A stretch of 43,961 bases of DNA, taken from the NCBI GenBank assembly GCA_030426465.1, contig JAUHYK010000031.1, positions 1 to 43,961 on the forward strand, read 5' to 3'. The position numbers and the translations under genes were made by a program. Origin of the DNA: Alphaproteobacteria bacterium (lineage in GTDB: Bacteria > Pseudomonadota > Alphaproteobacteria > Caulobacterales > Parvularculaceae). Under the pieces are notes generated by a model that was not told the DNA's origin, ran no database searches, and saw only the letters and a list, made by a program, of their open reading frames with translations. How positions within the stretch are numbered: the first letter of the stretch is position 1; each line of letters starts with the position of its first letter. Positions 16,104 to 24,110 of this stretch are shown piece by piece.

Positions 16104-16277
16104 TCAGTCCCTAGTGCAATCTTGCCGACGGGACGAAGAATCGCCCCCGGATAACCCACCCAAAGCGACGAGCACGGCGACGCCGATTGCAAACGCAACG
16201 GAATTATCTTTCAAGGCCGCGGAGAGGGCGACGATCACGGCGCCAGCCATTATGCCGATTCTGAGTTGCTTGCTCAT
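16104..16277 (-). CDS. 57-residue two-helix membrane protein
   Basis: The start codon overlaps the stop of the XRE gene (ATGA), which implies translational coupling; AAGGAGA lies upstream. The protein begins MSKQLRIGIMAGAVIVALSA. Two short hydrophobic segments (residues 6-20 and 27-45, the second Val/Ala/Leu-rich) are separated by LKDNS, and the C-terminus is Ser/Arg-rich and polar. This hairpin-like shape is common in small membrane partners of small XRE regulators. Function unknown. Confidence 0.6.
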   Translation of the reverse strand: MSKQLRIGIMAGAVIVALSAALKDNSVAFAIGVAVLVALGGLSGGDSSSRRQDCTRD

Positions 16278-16480
16278 GTCATGTCTCCTTTTTCAGGACT
16301 GAAAATCTGTTCAATGGGCCGCTCGAAGACAGCGGCGATCTTGAACGCCAGCGGCAGCGAGGGATCGTATTTCCCGCGCTCCAGTGAGTTTACGGTCTGG
16401 CGCGAAACGTCGAGCTTTTCGGCGAGGTCGCCCTGCGACCAGCCACGCGCGGCGCGTAATTCTTTCAACCGGTTTTCCAT
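16274..16480 (-). CDS. Small XRE-family transcriptional regulator
   Basis: A 68-residue protein consisting almost only of a Cro/CI helix-turn-helix: ENRLKELRAARGWSQGDLAEKL, then VSRQTVNSLERGKYDPSLPLA and IAAVFERPIEQIF. The IEQIF ending is typical of stand-alone regulators encoded beside small membrane proteins. ATG 16480 lies one base after the stop of the upstream membrane-protein gene (TGAGATG), so the two are coupled. I infer that it regulates its own operon through the dyad at 17223-17246. Confidence 0.9.
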   Translation of the reverse strand: MENRLKELRAARGWSQGDLAEKLDVSRQTVNSLERGKYDPSLPLAFKIAAVFERPIEQIFSPEKGDMT

Positions 16481-16481
16481 C

Positions 16482-16880
16482 TCAGCAATCCCGGCCGCCA
16501 AGTACGAACCGCAAAACACCCCAGACGACAATGAGCAGCGGACCAAACCAGATCATGTCATGCTCAAAATCGAAAACGCCAAAGCGCTTCAGAAATCCGA
16601 GGGTAATCGCCGCCATTATACCGATGACAAGCGTAATCGCCGCTGCGTCCGCGCTGACGCGTTTTTGCATCTCATCCATATCGCGGTAAAACCGGAAGAA
16701 TGAAAAACAAGCTAGACAGAGCGGCGCCAATGGCGCCAGCGCCAACGCGGTTAATAATACTCCGGGCTCTTGCGTCTTTGCGATTGTCAGCGCCGCGAAC
16801 AACACAACAAGGTAGAGTCCCATTGAAGCGAACAATTCAATCGTGTAACGGCGTTTCGCTTTTTTGATGCGTTCCGACAT
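16482..16880 (-). CDS. 132-residue four-helix membrane protein
   Basis: The protein starts with a basic cytoplasmic segment (MSERIKKAKRRYTIE) and has four predicted membrane helices at about residues 15-32, 42-64, 78-98 and 108-127. A conserved-looking loop, FRFYRDMDEMQKRVSADAAA, lies between helices 2 and 3. Such proteins are often found directly before a 65-70 residue XRE regulator in proteobacteria, but their function is unknown to me. AAGAGAACACT precedes ATG 16880. Confidence 0.75.
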   Translation of the reverse strand: MSERIKKAKRRYTIELFASMGLYLVVLFAALTIAKTQEPGVLLTALALAPLAPLCLACFSFFRFYRDMDEMQKRVSADAAAITLVIGIMAAITLGFLKRFGVFDFEHDMIWFGPLLIVVWGVLRFVLGGRDC

Positions 16881-16910
16881 AGTGTTCTCTTTTAGTTTTT
16901 GTACAGATAA

Positions 16911-17156
16911 TCAGGCGTTGCCGCGAAACGGACGTGTGAGAAAACGGAAGACAGCTTTCCGGCTTTCAATCAGCGTCAAACCGAGCACCGCCGCCGTCGT
17001 CCAGAATGCGACCTCAAGCGCCACGGCCCCGGCGACCACAACCATGGTCCATTGGGTTTTATCGGGCTCACCGGCGAAATAGAAAATCGCGATGCCCGCC
17101 CAGATGAGCGCAGCCACACTCCAGACCGCCGTGACAATCAATTTTTTCATACCCAT
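16911..17156 (-). CDS. 81-residue two-helix membrane protein, first gene of the XRE operon
   Basis: GGGGAGAG lies five to six bases before ATG 17156; a second ATG two codons later could also be used. Hydrophobic segments are at residues 5-28 (LIVTAVWSVAALIWAGIAIF) and 36-62, followed by a basic tail (ESRKAVFRFLTRPFRGNA). It is the promoter-proximal gene of five minus-strand genes spaced from overlap to 30 bases. No family recognised. Confidence 0.7.
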   Translation of the reverse strand: MGMKKLIVTAVWSVAALIWAGIAIFYFAGEPDKTQWTMVVVAGAVALEVAFWTTAAVLGLTLIESRKAVFRFLTRPFRGNA

Positions 17157-17202
17157 TTCATCTCTCCCCGGATGACAAGCACCCTTTACGACAAGTGAGC
17201 TT

Positions 17203-17246
17203 TACATATGACGACAGATAGCAAGTGTCAAGCGAAGTTGACACTT
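17203..17246 (-). promoter_or_regulatory. Promoter and perfect operator dyad of the XRE operon
   Basis: On the minus strand, TTGACA (17226-17231) is followed after 17 bases by TATGTA (17203-17208), a usable -35/-10 pair about 45 bases before ATG 17156. The -35 is part of a perfect 9-bp inverted repeat, AAGTGTCAA-N6-TTGACACTT (17223-17246). Regulator binding there would block RNA polymerase, as expected for autorepression by the small XRE protein. Confidence 0.6.
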
Positions 17247-17276
17247 TTCGCAAGGAATTGAAATTGCAGAGATAAT

Positions 17277-17750
17277 TCAGGCTGTAGGCATCGCCGCGCG
17301 CAATATCTCCAGCGCCCTGCCATAACGTTTGCCAAGGGACTGCGCCTTTTCCGGGGGCAAGACGGCGAGTCGCGCCGGGTCGCTATTATCCGTCAGATCC
17401 GCGACCTTCACCCGCATAGCGGACACATCGCCCGACGCCGCCAAACGTTCGATACGCTCGATATAAGTCAGCCCGTCATCGGCGCGTTTCGTCACCGCCT
17501 CGACAATGGCCACGGTCCTTTCGCTAAAGCCGGCGCTGCGAAGATCGCTGGCGCAGACATCGCAATCCTCGATGACGTCATGCAGCAGCGCCGCCCGCTG
17601 TTCATCGGAACTGGCATCGGGGAAAAGCCGCAACAGATTGCGATAAACACGCAGTACATGACCGATATAGGGCGCCCCGGCCTTGTCCGTCTGACCGCGA
17701 TGAAGCTTTTCGGCGAACGCTTTCGTCTTCTCAATGTCCGGCGGCGCCAT
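17277..17750 (-). CDS. HD-domain phosphohydrolase (RelA/SpoT-like HD fold)
   Basis: The 157-residue protein is a single HD domain. The metal ligands are readable as YIGHVLRV (His 31), LLHDVIED (His 57, Asp 58) and VKVADLTDN (last Asp), in the layout of the SpoT/MESH1 hydrolase domain. It may cleave a nucleotide such as (p)ppGpp, although small HD proteins have varied substrates. AAAGGAGCGGG precedes ATG 17750. It ends just after the XRE-operon promoter region and is not part of that operon. Confidence 0.85.
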   Translation of the reverse strand: MAPPDIEKTKAFAEKLHRGQTDKAGAPYIGHVLRVYRNLLRLFPDASSDEQRAALLHDVIEDCDVCASDLRSAGFSERTVAIVEAVTKRADDGLTYIERIERLAASGDVSAMRVKVADLTDNSDPARLAVLPPEKAQSLGKRYGRALEILRAAMPTA

Positions 17751-17783
17751 GAACGCCCGCTCCTTTTTGATGGCGGCTACTGA

Positions 17784-19112
17784 TTAGTGACAACTGCTGG
17801 CGTAGACGGCATCCCTGGTTGTGTATTTCGTCCCATCCAGCGGATCGCAATAATAATCGACGCGTTCATCCGTATACCGTCCACGGGGGCTGCATTTACC
17901 GCGGCCTTTATTGCCGGTCTGGCAAGTCCATTCATAGGTGCACTCCCCGGCCAGGGTGCAACCGGGAATCGTCATGGATGAATAACAGCGCACCATGCGG
18001 CGATGAACTTCATTGCGGCATTTGTTGATCGCTTCCTGAACGAAGGTTGAGTGCGGCGAAGGCTCAGGGTCCGGCGCCGTAATGTCTGACACCACATCAA
18101 CCGCAATCCAGAACGCGGCAAGCATGGCAAGCGTTTCCGCTGCGGACGGCTCAACCGTCGGCTGCCTGTGAAGGCGCGCCAGCTCCGCCTGCGCCTTGTC
18201 ATAGCCTTGCGCTGCAGATTTCTCGAACCACGCCAGCGCCATCGCTTGATCATGGGGAACGCTGCGCCCGTCGCGATAACGCTCGCCCAGCGAAAACTGC
18301 GCAACCGAACTGCCCTGCTCCGCCGCCTGCCCGATCCAATAAGCGGCGAGCCGGTCATCTTTCGAAACGCCTCGGCCCAGCCGGTAGGCCGCCGAAACAG
18401 AAATCTGCGCGCCTATATCGCCCTGTAAAGCAGCTTGCTTAAACCAGTAAACGGATTTTGCCTCATCAATGGGCAGGCCCGCACATATTGCATAGGCCAC
18501 GCCCATTTTCTCTTGCGAAAACCGGTCGCCCTGCTGCGCCGCCTTTTCGTACCAGCGCGCCGCCTTCACGCAATCACGCGAAAATACGCCAAGATCATAT
18601 TGATAGCCAAGATAGCGTTGCGCTTCGCGATGACCGTTCTCAGCAACCCGGTGCAACCATTCGAAACGCAGATTGGCGTCGGAGATATCCTTGCGTTCGA
18701 TGCGGTCGCGGCGAATGTAATATTCATCGTCAACGATAACGCCCACATTTTCCAGCCTGTCGAACCAGTACCGCGATTGCGCAGCCGCCTGATCATAGTC
18801 GAGCGTCATGCGGCCCATGGCGTGCAGCATGCCCATCTCGAACATAGCAGGCGCATGTCCCTGTTCGGCCGCCGCCTGATACCATTGTTTGGCGCCATTA
18901 TAATTTTGCGGCGCATCCCTGCCGGTCTCGTAACGCAAGGCCAACTCATACTGCGCTTCCGGATCGCCAGCCGTGGCGGCGGACCGCACTTCGTCCAATG
19001 ACATAAAGCGCGGGTCTCTCGCCTCTGCGGACAAACCACTCATGGCGAGGACGAAAGCCATGAGCACACACACAGTCCTCACTGGCGAAAAAAATGTCGT
19101 AGCATGTCCCAT
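17784..19112 (-). CDS. Exported Sel1-repeat protein with Cys-rich C-terminus
   Basis: The 442-residue protein begins at ATG 19112 behind GGGGAGG; the longer frame upstream is leader. A signal peptide ends near SGLSAEA. About seven Sel1-like repeats (residues 45-310) follow the AxxGxxxAQxxLGxxYxxG pattern, for example QGHAPAMFEMGMLHAMGR and QGSSVAQFSLGERYRDG. They build a TPR-like solenoid for protein contacts. The last 110 residues contain eight Cys (IPGCTLAGECTYEWTCQTGN onward to the terminal SSCH), consistent with periplasmic disulfides. No partner is indicated. Confidence 0.87.
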   Translation of the reverse strand: MGHATTFFSPVRTVCVLMAFVLAMSGLSAEARDPRFMSLDEVRSAATAGDPEAQYELALRYETGRDAPQNYNGAKQWYQAAAEQGHAPAMFEMGMLHAMGRMTLDYDQAAAQSRYWFDRLENVGVIVDDEYYIRRDRIERKDISDANLRFEWLHRVAENGHREAQRYLGYQYDLGVFSRDCVKAARWYEKAAQQGDRFSQEKMGVAYAICAGLPIDEAKSVYWFKQAALQGDIGAQISVSAAYRLGRGVSKDDRLAAYWIGQAAEQGSSVAQFSLGERYRDGRSVPHDQAMALAWFEKSAAQGYDKAQAELARLHRQPTVEPSAAETLAMLAAFWIAVDVVSDITAPDPEPSPHSTFVQEAINKCRNEVHRRMVRCYSSMTIPGCTLAGECTYEWTCQTGNKGRGKCSPRGRYTDERVDYYCDPLDGTKYTTRDAVYASSCH

Positions 19113-19240
19113 TGCGGCCTCCCCATTCGATGTCTCTTGGTGGCCCACCGGTAATTTGAAGTCAAAACGAAACCGGGCGCTAACCGCAAAGGTTAGTCCC
19201 GGCCTCGCGCCATGGCCGCCTCGCTCGCTGTGCAAAAAAT

Positions 19241-19255
19241 GTTCTTGATTTGTTC
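19241..19255 (+). promoter_or_regulatory. LexA (SOS) box, alphaproteobacterial type
   Basis: GTTC-TTGATTT-GTTC is a perfect match to GTTC-N7-GTTC, the direct-repeat LexA site known in Alphaproteobacteria. It ends 23 bases before ATG 19279 of the radical SAM gene, so bound repressor would cover the promoter or start. The divergent Sel1 gene starts 129 bases away on the other side. Confidence 0.7.
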
Positions 19256-19278
19256 TCTCTTTTTGGTAGCGTCCAGTC

Positions 19279-20454
19279 ATGGCCCGCGCCGCGCACCTTT
19301 CCTTTCACCCGCACCGCCGCCCCGCCGAAAACGTCCTTGGGGGGGACGAAGGGGTAGACGCCTCCGCCGCCCCGGAGAGCACCGCCCGGGTGACCGCCAG
19401 AGGAAAGGGGCGCGGCGCGCGGTCCAACGCATCGGGCCGCTATGAAAAAGACATCCGCGAGGAGACCCATGACGGCTGGGACCTTGAGGAGGAGCTGCCG
19501 CCGCTGCGCACGGAAGTGACCTATGAAAACCCGCGCACGATCATCAATTTCGTGAACTCGCCCTATGTGGGTTTCGACCGCTCCATCAATCCCTATCGCG
19601 GCTGCGAGCATGGCTGCATTTATTGTTTCGCGCGCCCCAGCCACGCTTATATGGGTCTGTCGCCCGGGCTCGATTTTGAAACAAAGTTATTTGCAAAACC
19701 GTCCGCTCCCAAACTATTGGAGAAGGAACTCTCCAACAAGAATTACAAGCCCAAGGTTATCGCCATGGGCACGAACACCGATCCGTATCAGCCGGTGGAG
19801 CGGCGCTTCCAGATCATGCGCGGCATCATCACCGTGTTTTCGCGCTTCAATCATCCCGTCACGATCCTGACGAAGTCGCAGCTCATCACCCGCGATCTCG
19901 ATATTCTCGGGCCCATGGCGGAAAAGAATCTGACACGCGCCATGATCTCCATCACCACCCAGGACAAGGCGCTGGCCCGTTCCATGGAGCCGCGCGCCTC
20001 AGCGCCGAAATGGCGGTTCGAGGCGATCCGCAAACTTGTCGACGCCGGCGTCGCCACCGGCATCATGACAGGCCCGATGATCCCCGGCCTTAATGATGAC
20101 GAGATGGAATCGATCATGGAAAAGGCCGCCGAAATGGGGGCGAGCTTTTCCGCCATGACCATCTTGCGCCTGCCTTTGGAGGTCGCGCCCCTGTTTCAGG
20201 AATGGCTGGAGGCGTTTGCGCCAAACCGCGCCAAACGCATTATGAGCCATATTCGCGACATAAATGGCGGCCGGGATTATGACGCGCAATGGTCGCGCGG
20301 CCGCGAGATCACGACGCCCTACGCCCAACTCATCACCCAGCGCAATCGCGCCGCCCGCGCGCGTCTTGGTTTCGATCGCGCCAATGCGCCTATCGACCTC
20401 TCGCTTTTCCGTGTCCCGGTTGAGGTTTCCGGCCAGATGGACCTGTTTGGTTGA
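19279..20454 (+). CDS. PA0069-family (Rv2578c-like) radical SAM protein
   Basis: The 391-residue protein has a basic N-terminus with the family block KGRGARSNASGRYE, then SINPYRGCEHGCIYCFARPS. The cluster-binding CxxxCxxC is Cys 109, 113 and 116. GTNTDPYQPVE, ILTKSQLITRD and ATGIMTGPMIPGLNDDEM are further conserved segments. This family is related to spore photoproduct lyase-like enzymes and its substrate is unknown. The perfect LexA box just upstream indicates DNA-damage induction, which fits a repair-related role. The start at 19279 has no strong ribosome site; a later start would lose the conserved GRG block only if beyond residue 45. Confidence 0.92.
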   Translation: MARAAHLSFHPHRRPAENVLGGDEGVDASAAPESTARVTARGKGRGARSNASGRYEKDIREETHDGWDLEEELPPLRTEVTYENPRTIINFVNSPYVGFDRSINPYRGCEHGCIYCFARPSHAYMGLSPGLDFETKLFAKPSAPKLLEKELSNKNYKPKVIAMGTNTDPYQPVERRFQIMRGIITVFSRFNHPVTILTKSQLITRDLDILGPMAEKNLTRAMISITTQDKALARSMEPRASAPKWRFEAIRKLVDAGVATGIMTGPMIPGLNDDEMESIMEKAAEMGASFSAMTILRLPLEVAPLFQEWLEAFAPNRAKRIMSHIRDINGGRDYDAQWSRGREITTPYAQLITQRNRAARARLGFDRANAPIDLSLFRVPVEVSGQMDLFG

Positions 20455-20535
20455 CGCGCCCGCCGCATCCCCGCATTTTTTCAGCCGCGCGAACAAGCCT
20501 GACAGCAAGAGTGATGACCGGGGAATTTTCAAAAG

Positions 20536-21693
20536 ATGGCGGCGCAGCGAAATCAGAGCCACAAGATCATTGTACGCGAGGAGCGAACCGCCAAAAGCGT
20601 TCGCTACACATTCGATACGCCGCTGGGAAAACCCGTCTGGTTTGAGGTCGCGGGCGATCCGGCGCCGCCAACGCCCTTAACGCTCGACTTCGCGCTTCAT
20701 GCGTCGATCTTCATGGCGATGAGAACCGGTCTCGATCTGCATGTTGAAGGCGACGTCACCGAAGACTGCATCGAGAATCTGTACACCTATCAGGAAATCT
20801 GGACGACATGGCGCCCTGACCTCTACCGGATGGTCAAGCTCTCCGCGGACAGAACCATTTTCGCGCCGCGCCCCATGGAGAGAACGGGCGTGTTCGCCTT
20901 TTCAGGCGGCGTTGATGGAACCGCCGCTCTGGCGCGCCACCTCGATGACGGCATGGGCGAGCGCCGCATAAACCCGGTTGGCGCAATGTTGATCAACGGA
21001 TTTGATGTCCCCATCGAAGAGACGGAATGGTATGAAAAAACCGACCGGCATATCGAAAAGATGCTCTCCCATCTGGACCTTCCGATTTATCGCGTGAGCA
21101 CGAACTACCGGTCGCTGATCGGCGCCAGATATGACGCCGACATCTGGGGACGTGAATTCGGTCCGTGCTTGACCGCATCCTTGCATCTTTTTTCCGAAAT
21201 CGCCGGGTTTGGCGTCACGGGCGACGACGAAGACCATAACCATATCGTCTTTCCGGCGCCGAGAGGGCCGGTGCTGGATCATCTCGGCGCGACAAACCGG
21301 TTTCGCATTCGCACCGAGGTTTCAGATCTGTCGCGCTGCGAACGCCTGGCGCTGATCGCCGAAAAGCAGCCTCGCCTCGCACGGAATATTCGCGTCTGCT
21401 GGGAGCGTATCGATTCTGACATGAATTGCGGGCGATGTGAAAAATGCGTCCGCACCCAGTTGAACTTCATCGCCATTGGAGAAGACCCCGTCGGTTTCAC
21501 CGAGAAGCTGACCCTGTTCAACATGTTCAAGGCGAGAGCGTTCACGAAATTGCGGCTGGTCTTCGTGAAAGATAATTTGAAGACAGCGAATGAAAACAAC
21601 ATCGCATTGAAATGGCGGGTCTTATTGTTCGCGATGCTGGTGAAAAATTCGCTGTTCTGCGTTTTGTGGCGCGCCAAACTGATTCGGGCCTAA
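20536..21693 (+). CDS. PP-loop ATPase-like protein (QueC/asparagine-synthase-like fold)
   Basis: The 385-residue protein contains a PP-loop, FAFSGGVDGTAALARHL near residue 120, where the usual SGGxDS Ser is Gly. It also has the tail of a family found in glycan and secondary-metabolite loci: the VSTNYRSLIGARYDADIWGR segment and NIRVCWERIDSDMNCGRCEK with a further CVRT, a four-Cys zinc site. Family members are predicted to adenylate and ligate or amidate a small molecule. The N-terminal 100 residues form a separate beta-rich domain, and the last 50 are hydrophobic/basic. It follows the radical SAM gene by 81 bases and could be co-transcribed with it. The ribosome site is weak. Confidence 0.7.
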   Translation: MAAQRNQSHKIIVREERTAKSVRYTFDTPLGKPVWFEVAGDPAPPTPLTLDFALHASIFMAMRTGLDLHVEGDVTEDCIENLYTYQEIWTTWRPDLYRMVKLSADRTIFAPRPMERTGVFAFSGGVDGTAALARHLDDGMGERRINPVGAMLINGFDVPIEETEWYEKTDRHIEKMLSHLDLPIYRVSTNYRSLIGARYDADIWGREFGPCLTASLHLFSEIAGFGVTGDDEDHNHIVFPAPRGPVLDHLGATNRFRIRTEVSDLSRCERLALIAEKQPRLARNIRVCWERIDSDMNCGRCEKCVRTQLNFIAIGEDPVGFTEKLTLFNMFKARAFTKLRLVFVKDNLKTANENNIALKWRVLLFAMLVKNSLFCVLWRAKLIRA

Positions 21694-21708
21694 AGACATT
21701 AGGCGCGC

Positions 21709-23256
21709 CTAAAAACCGTAGGCCGCCAGGGCCTTCGACGCCATCTCGCGCGTGCCCTGGTGCTCGAACGGAAAGGCGGTGAAGAACTCCTTCTGCGTCA
21801 CATTGGGATTGCGCGCCCGCACATTCGCGACCCATGCGGACGCTTTTTCGGAATCGCCATTCGTTGCATGCGCCACAACCGCAATCATCGCGATCAAGAC
21901 ATGAGCGCCCGGGGTGCGCGCCGATTCATCGGCCCAGCGCGCCGCCGTCGGCCAGTCCCCTTCGGCGAGATAGGTGAAGGCGCGCACCCCCAGCATGGCG
22001 TAGCGGAACGGATCGAGCGGACTGAGCGACATGGCGAGATCCACATCCTTGCGCGCCGATGTGCTGCGTCCCGTCACCGAGTCGGCCCAAGCGCGCGCAT
22101 AAATCCCTTGCGCGTAATTGGGCGACTGGCGCACCGCGCGATCAAGCCAGCCTGTGCCGCTTGCGATTACATTTTCAATCCAGTGGACCCGCCCCATGGC
22201 GAAATTGGCGAACGGGTCGAGGGGATCGAGGGCCACCGCCTGTTCTGCATGGGCTCGCGCCGCCAGCCGTGCGGCGGCGACGTCGTCTTTATACTGAATG
22301 AAAGCGTCCTGAAAACGCGATGACGACAGTCCCGCATGGGCGCGCGCAAAGGAAGGCTCCAGCGCAACGGACCGCTCAAACATAACGGTCGCAATGTCAT
22401 TGTCTTTCTGGTTGAAGCGATAAAGGTGCTGCAGACCGATATGATATGCAGACCATGCGTCGAGATTTTCCGGGCTCTTCAGCCGCGCCTGCTGCGCCTC
22501 ATTGACCGAGATCTGAATTTCCAGCGTCGAGACAATCGTCGAGACGATTTGCGTTCTGATATTATATATTTCATCAACGCCCGCCTCATAACGTTCCCCC
22601 CATAGAACGCCGCCGTCGCGGGTATCGGCAAGCTCCACCGTGATGGCGATTTTGTTTCCGGTAATCTCAACCATGCCGGATAAACAATATCGTGCGCCAA
22701 GCACGCGCCCGACCTCTCCGACATCCGGGTCGGCGCCGCGAAACCGGAAAGACGAGCCGCGCGCAATCACAAACAGCCAGCGCAGGCGCGATAATTCCGA
22801 AATCAACTCATGAGGCACCGCATCGGCGATAGCGGCGTAAGGCCCGGCGACGCCTACAAGGCTGAAAGGCAATACAGCGATGGAGGGCTTTTCACCGGAA
22901 GGCGCCGCATCGGGCGCCGGTGTTTCCGTCACGGCGTAAGCGCCGCCGGCGGGGCTCGCCTCCGCAACGAAACGGAACCCCTGGCCATGAATAGTGCGAA
23001 TGTATTTCTGCGCCTTGCCGTCATCGCCAAGCGCTTGCCGCGCGGATTTAATCCGGCTGGTCAGCGCCGAGTCGGAAACCGCTCGCCCGTCCCAGATCTT
23101 TTCAATGATTTCGTCCTTGGAAAGCAGGCGGTCGCGGTTTTCGACAAGAAGGAGAAGCAGCGCGAACACTTGCGGCTCCACGGGAACCTCCGCTCCATCC
23201 CGGCGCAGCTCCATCGCCCGCGCATCGAGTTCAAATGCCCCAAACCGGTAAATCAT
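21709..23256 (-). CDS. CadC-like regulator: winged helix, TolB-like and TPR domains
   Basis: The 515-residue protein starts at [20 protein letters not shown] (ATG 23256), the usual start of an OmpR/CadC-type DNA-binding domain (residues 1-98, with [14 protein letters not shown] and [13 protein letters not shown]). After a Pro/Ala linker comes a TolB/FlgO-like domain ([20 protein letters not shown] to LWGERYE, about 125-240), then TPR-like helices (250-510). It lacks the membrane helix of true CadC, so it is probably a soluble regulator. It is divergent from the tautomerase gene at 23397, a possible target. Confidence 0.88.
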   Translation of the reverse strand: MIYRFGAFELDARAMELRRDGAEVPVEPQVFALLLLLVENRDRLLSKDEIIEKIWDGRAVSDSALTSRIKSARQALGDDGKAQKYIRTIHGQGFRFVAEASPAGGAYAVTETPAPDAAPSGEKPSIAVLPFSLVGVAGPYAAIADAVPHELISELSRLRWLFVIARGSSFRFRGADPDVGEVGRVLGARYCLSGMVEITGNKIAITVELADTRDGGVLWGERYEAGVDEIYNIRTQIVSTIVSTLEIQISVNEAQQARLKSPENLDAWSAYHIGLQHLYRFNQKDNDIATVMFERSVALEPSFARAHAGLSSSRFQDAFIQYKDDVAAARLAARAHAEQAVALDPLDPFANFAMGRVHWIENVIASGTGWLDRAVRQSPNYAQGIYARAWADSVTGRSTSARKDVDLAMSLSPLDPFRYAMLGVRAFTYLAEGDWPTAARWADESARTPGAHVLIAMIAVVAHATNGDSEKASAWVANVRARNPNVTQKEFFTAFPFEHQGTREMASKALAAYGF

Positions 23257-23396
23257 CACGGCCCTTATACCCCAATCCGGCAAATCTCCATGATTTCTCC
23301 ACATCCCCTACAGGATTTCCCGCCGCCGCCTGGCCTAAACCTCCCTTCATCGGGCCGGCGCACTCGCCAGCCCCCAAAGAAAAAAGGAGAAACCCA

Positions 23397-23621
23397 ATGC
23401 CACTCGTAACGATCGACCTTATTGAAGACGTATTCACCCCGGACCAGAAAGCCGACCTGATCGACAAGGTCACTGACGCCATGGTCGCCGTAGAAGGCGA
23501 AAACATGCGCCAGGTCACCTGGGTCCGGATCAACGAATTCAAGGGCGGCGACTGGGCCATTGGCGGACAGAAACTTTCCGCCAAAGAGGTGCATGCGCTC
23601 GCCGCTGGAAAGGCCGCCTGA
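23397..23621 (+). CDS. 4-oxalocrotonate tautomerase-family protein
   Basis: The 74-residue protein starts [20 protein letters not shown]; after Met removal Pro1 is the catalytic base of this superfamily. It is close to the usual 60-75 residue length and contains [19 protein letters not shown]. An AAAGGAGAAACCC site fixes ATG 23397. It probably catalyses keto-enol tautomerisation of a small 2-oxoacid or acts on an unknown substrate. It is divergent from the CadC-like regulator and followed by the 29-codon gene. Confidence 0.88.
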   Translation: MPLVTIDLIEDVFTPDQKADLIDKVTDAMVAVEGENMRQVTWVRINEFKGGDWAIGGQKLSAKEVHALAAGKAA

Positions 23622-23703
23622 CCAGGTCGCTGACAAGGCCTTTGACCAAACCTCTCCCGGCCGCCGTCATTCCAACCGCCAACCTGACAAAAAGGAGAAA
23701 GAC

Positions 23704-23793
23704 ATGACCCGCATATTTGCAATGGTGTCTTTTGCGGCTGTGCTGACGGCTGCATTCGCGCCAGCGGCTTATACCTACCTACAATTAGCCTAG
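23704..23793 (+). CDS. 29-residue hydrophobic peptide
   Basis: AAAAGGAGAAAGAC lies directly before ATG 23704, a ribosome site nearly the same as that of the tautomerase gene. The peptide begins MTRIFAMVSFAAVLTAAF and continues with a short Ala/Pro/Tyr/Leu segment to the stop, so it is essentially one hydrophobic helix or a lone signal peptide. A strong terminator follows 20 bases later. The same plus-strand unit carries the tautomerase. No homologue is recognised; it is called on ribosome site, length-to-terminator and composition. Confidence 0.45.
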   Translation: MTRIFAMVSFAAVLTAAFAPAAYTYLQLA

Positions 23794-23810
23794 GTAAATT
23801 CCGCCCGCCA

Positions 23811-23846
23811 AAAACGCGCCGCCAGAATTCTGGCGGCGCGTTTTTT
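23811..23846. terminator. Bidirectional palindromic terminator
   Basis: Two 18-base halves form an almost perfect palindrome with GCGCCGCCAG and CTGGCGGCGC arms. It is flanked by A-run and T-run on opposite sides, so it can terminate in both directions. It closes the tautomerase/29-residue unit. Confidence 0.85.
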
Positions 23847-24110
23847 GTTTAGGGCCCTAAAGATGTGAGAAGTGGCGGGCTGATCGGCATCGCCCGGAGG
23901 CGCGGACGCCATGCAATTATCTGCCCCCAGCAGCATACGGGCTATAACCACAGCTAATGGGCAACGCAGCCCCGCTAAACCGCCCGGCGGCGCGGCAATC
24001 CTGCGTTGTAGGAAAATGCTTCTATAATAGTCGCTCAAGCGCTTGTGTGTTCGCCTATGGTCCTCAAGCCGCTATCTGGTGAAAACGGAATAAAGAGAAA
24101 GAGGCTCCTC
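23847..24110. other. Intergenic stretch before the glutathione transferase gene
   Basis: The gap between the 29-residue gene and the YghU-type gene is 317 bases. Beyond the terminator I see no ORF with a plausible ribosome site and no RNA-like secondary structure. The promoter for the plus-strand gene at 24111 presumably lies near 24020-24070, but no clear -35/-10 pair stands out. Confidence 0.5.

Noticed and set aside
16104-16198. Upstream extension of the 48-residue gene (start at 16198)
   Set aside because: The extension lies out of frame over the end of the 57-residue gene; the ATG at 16093 has a ribosome site and normal spacing.
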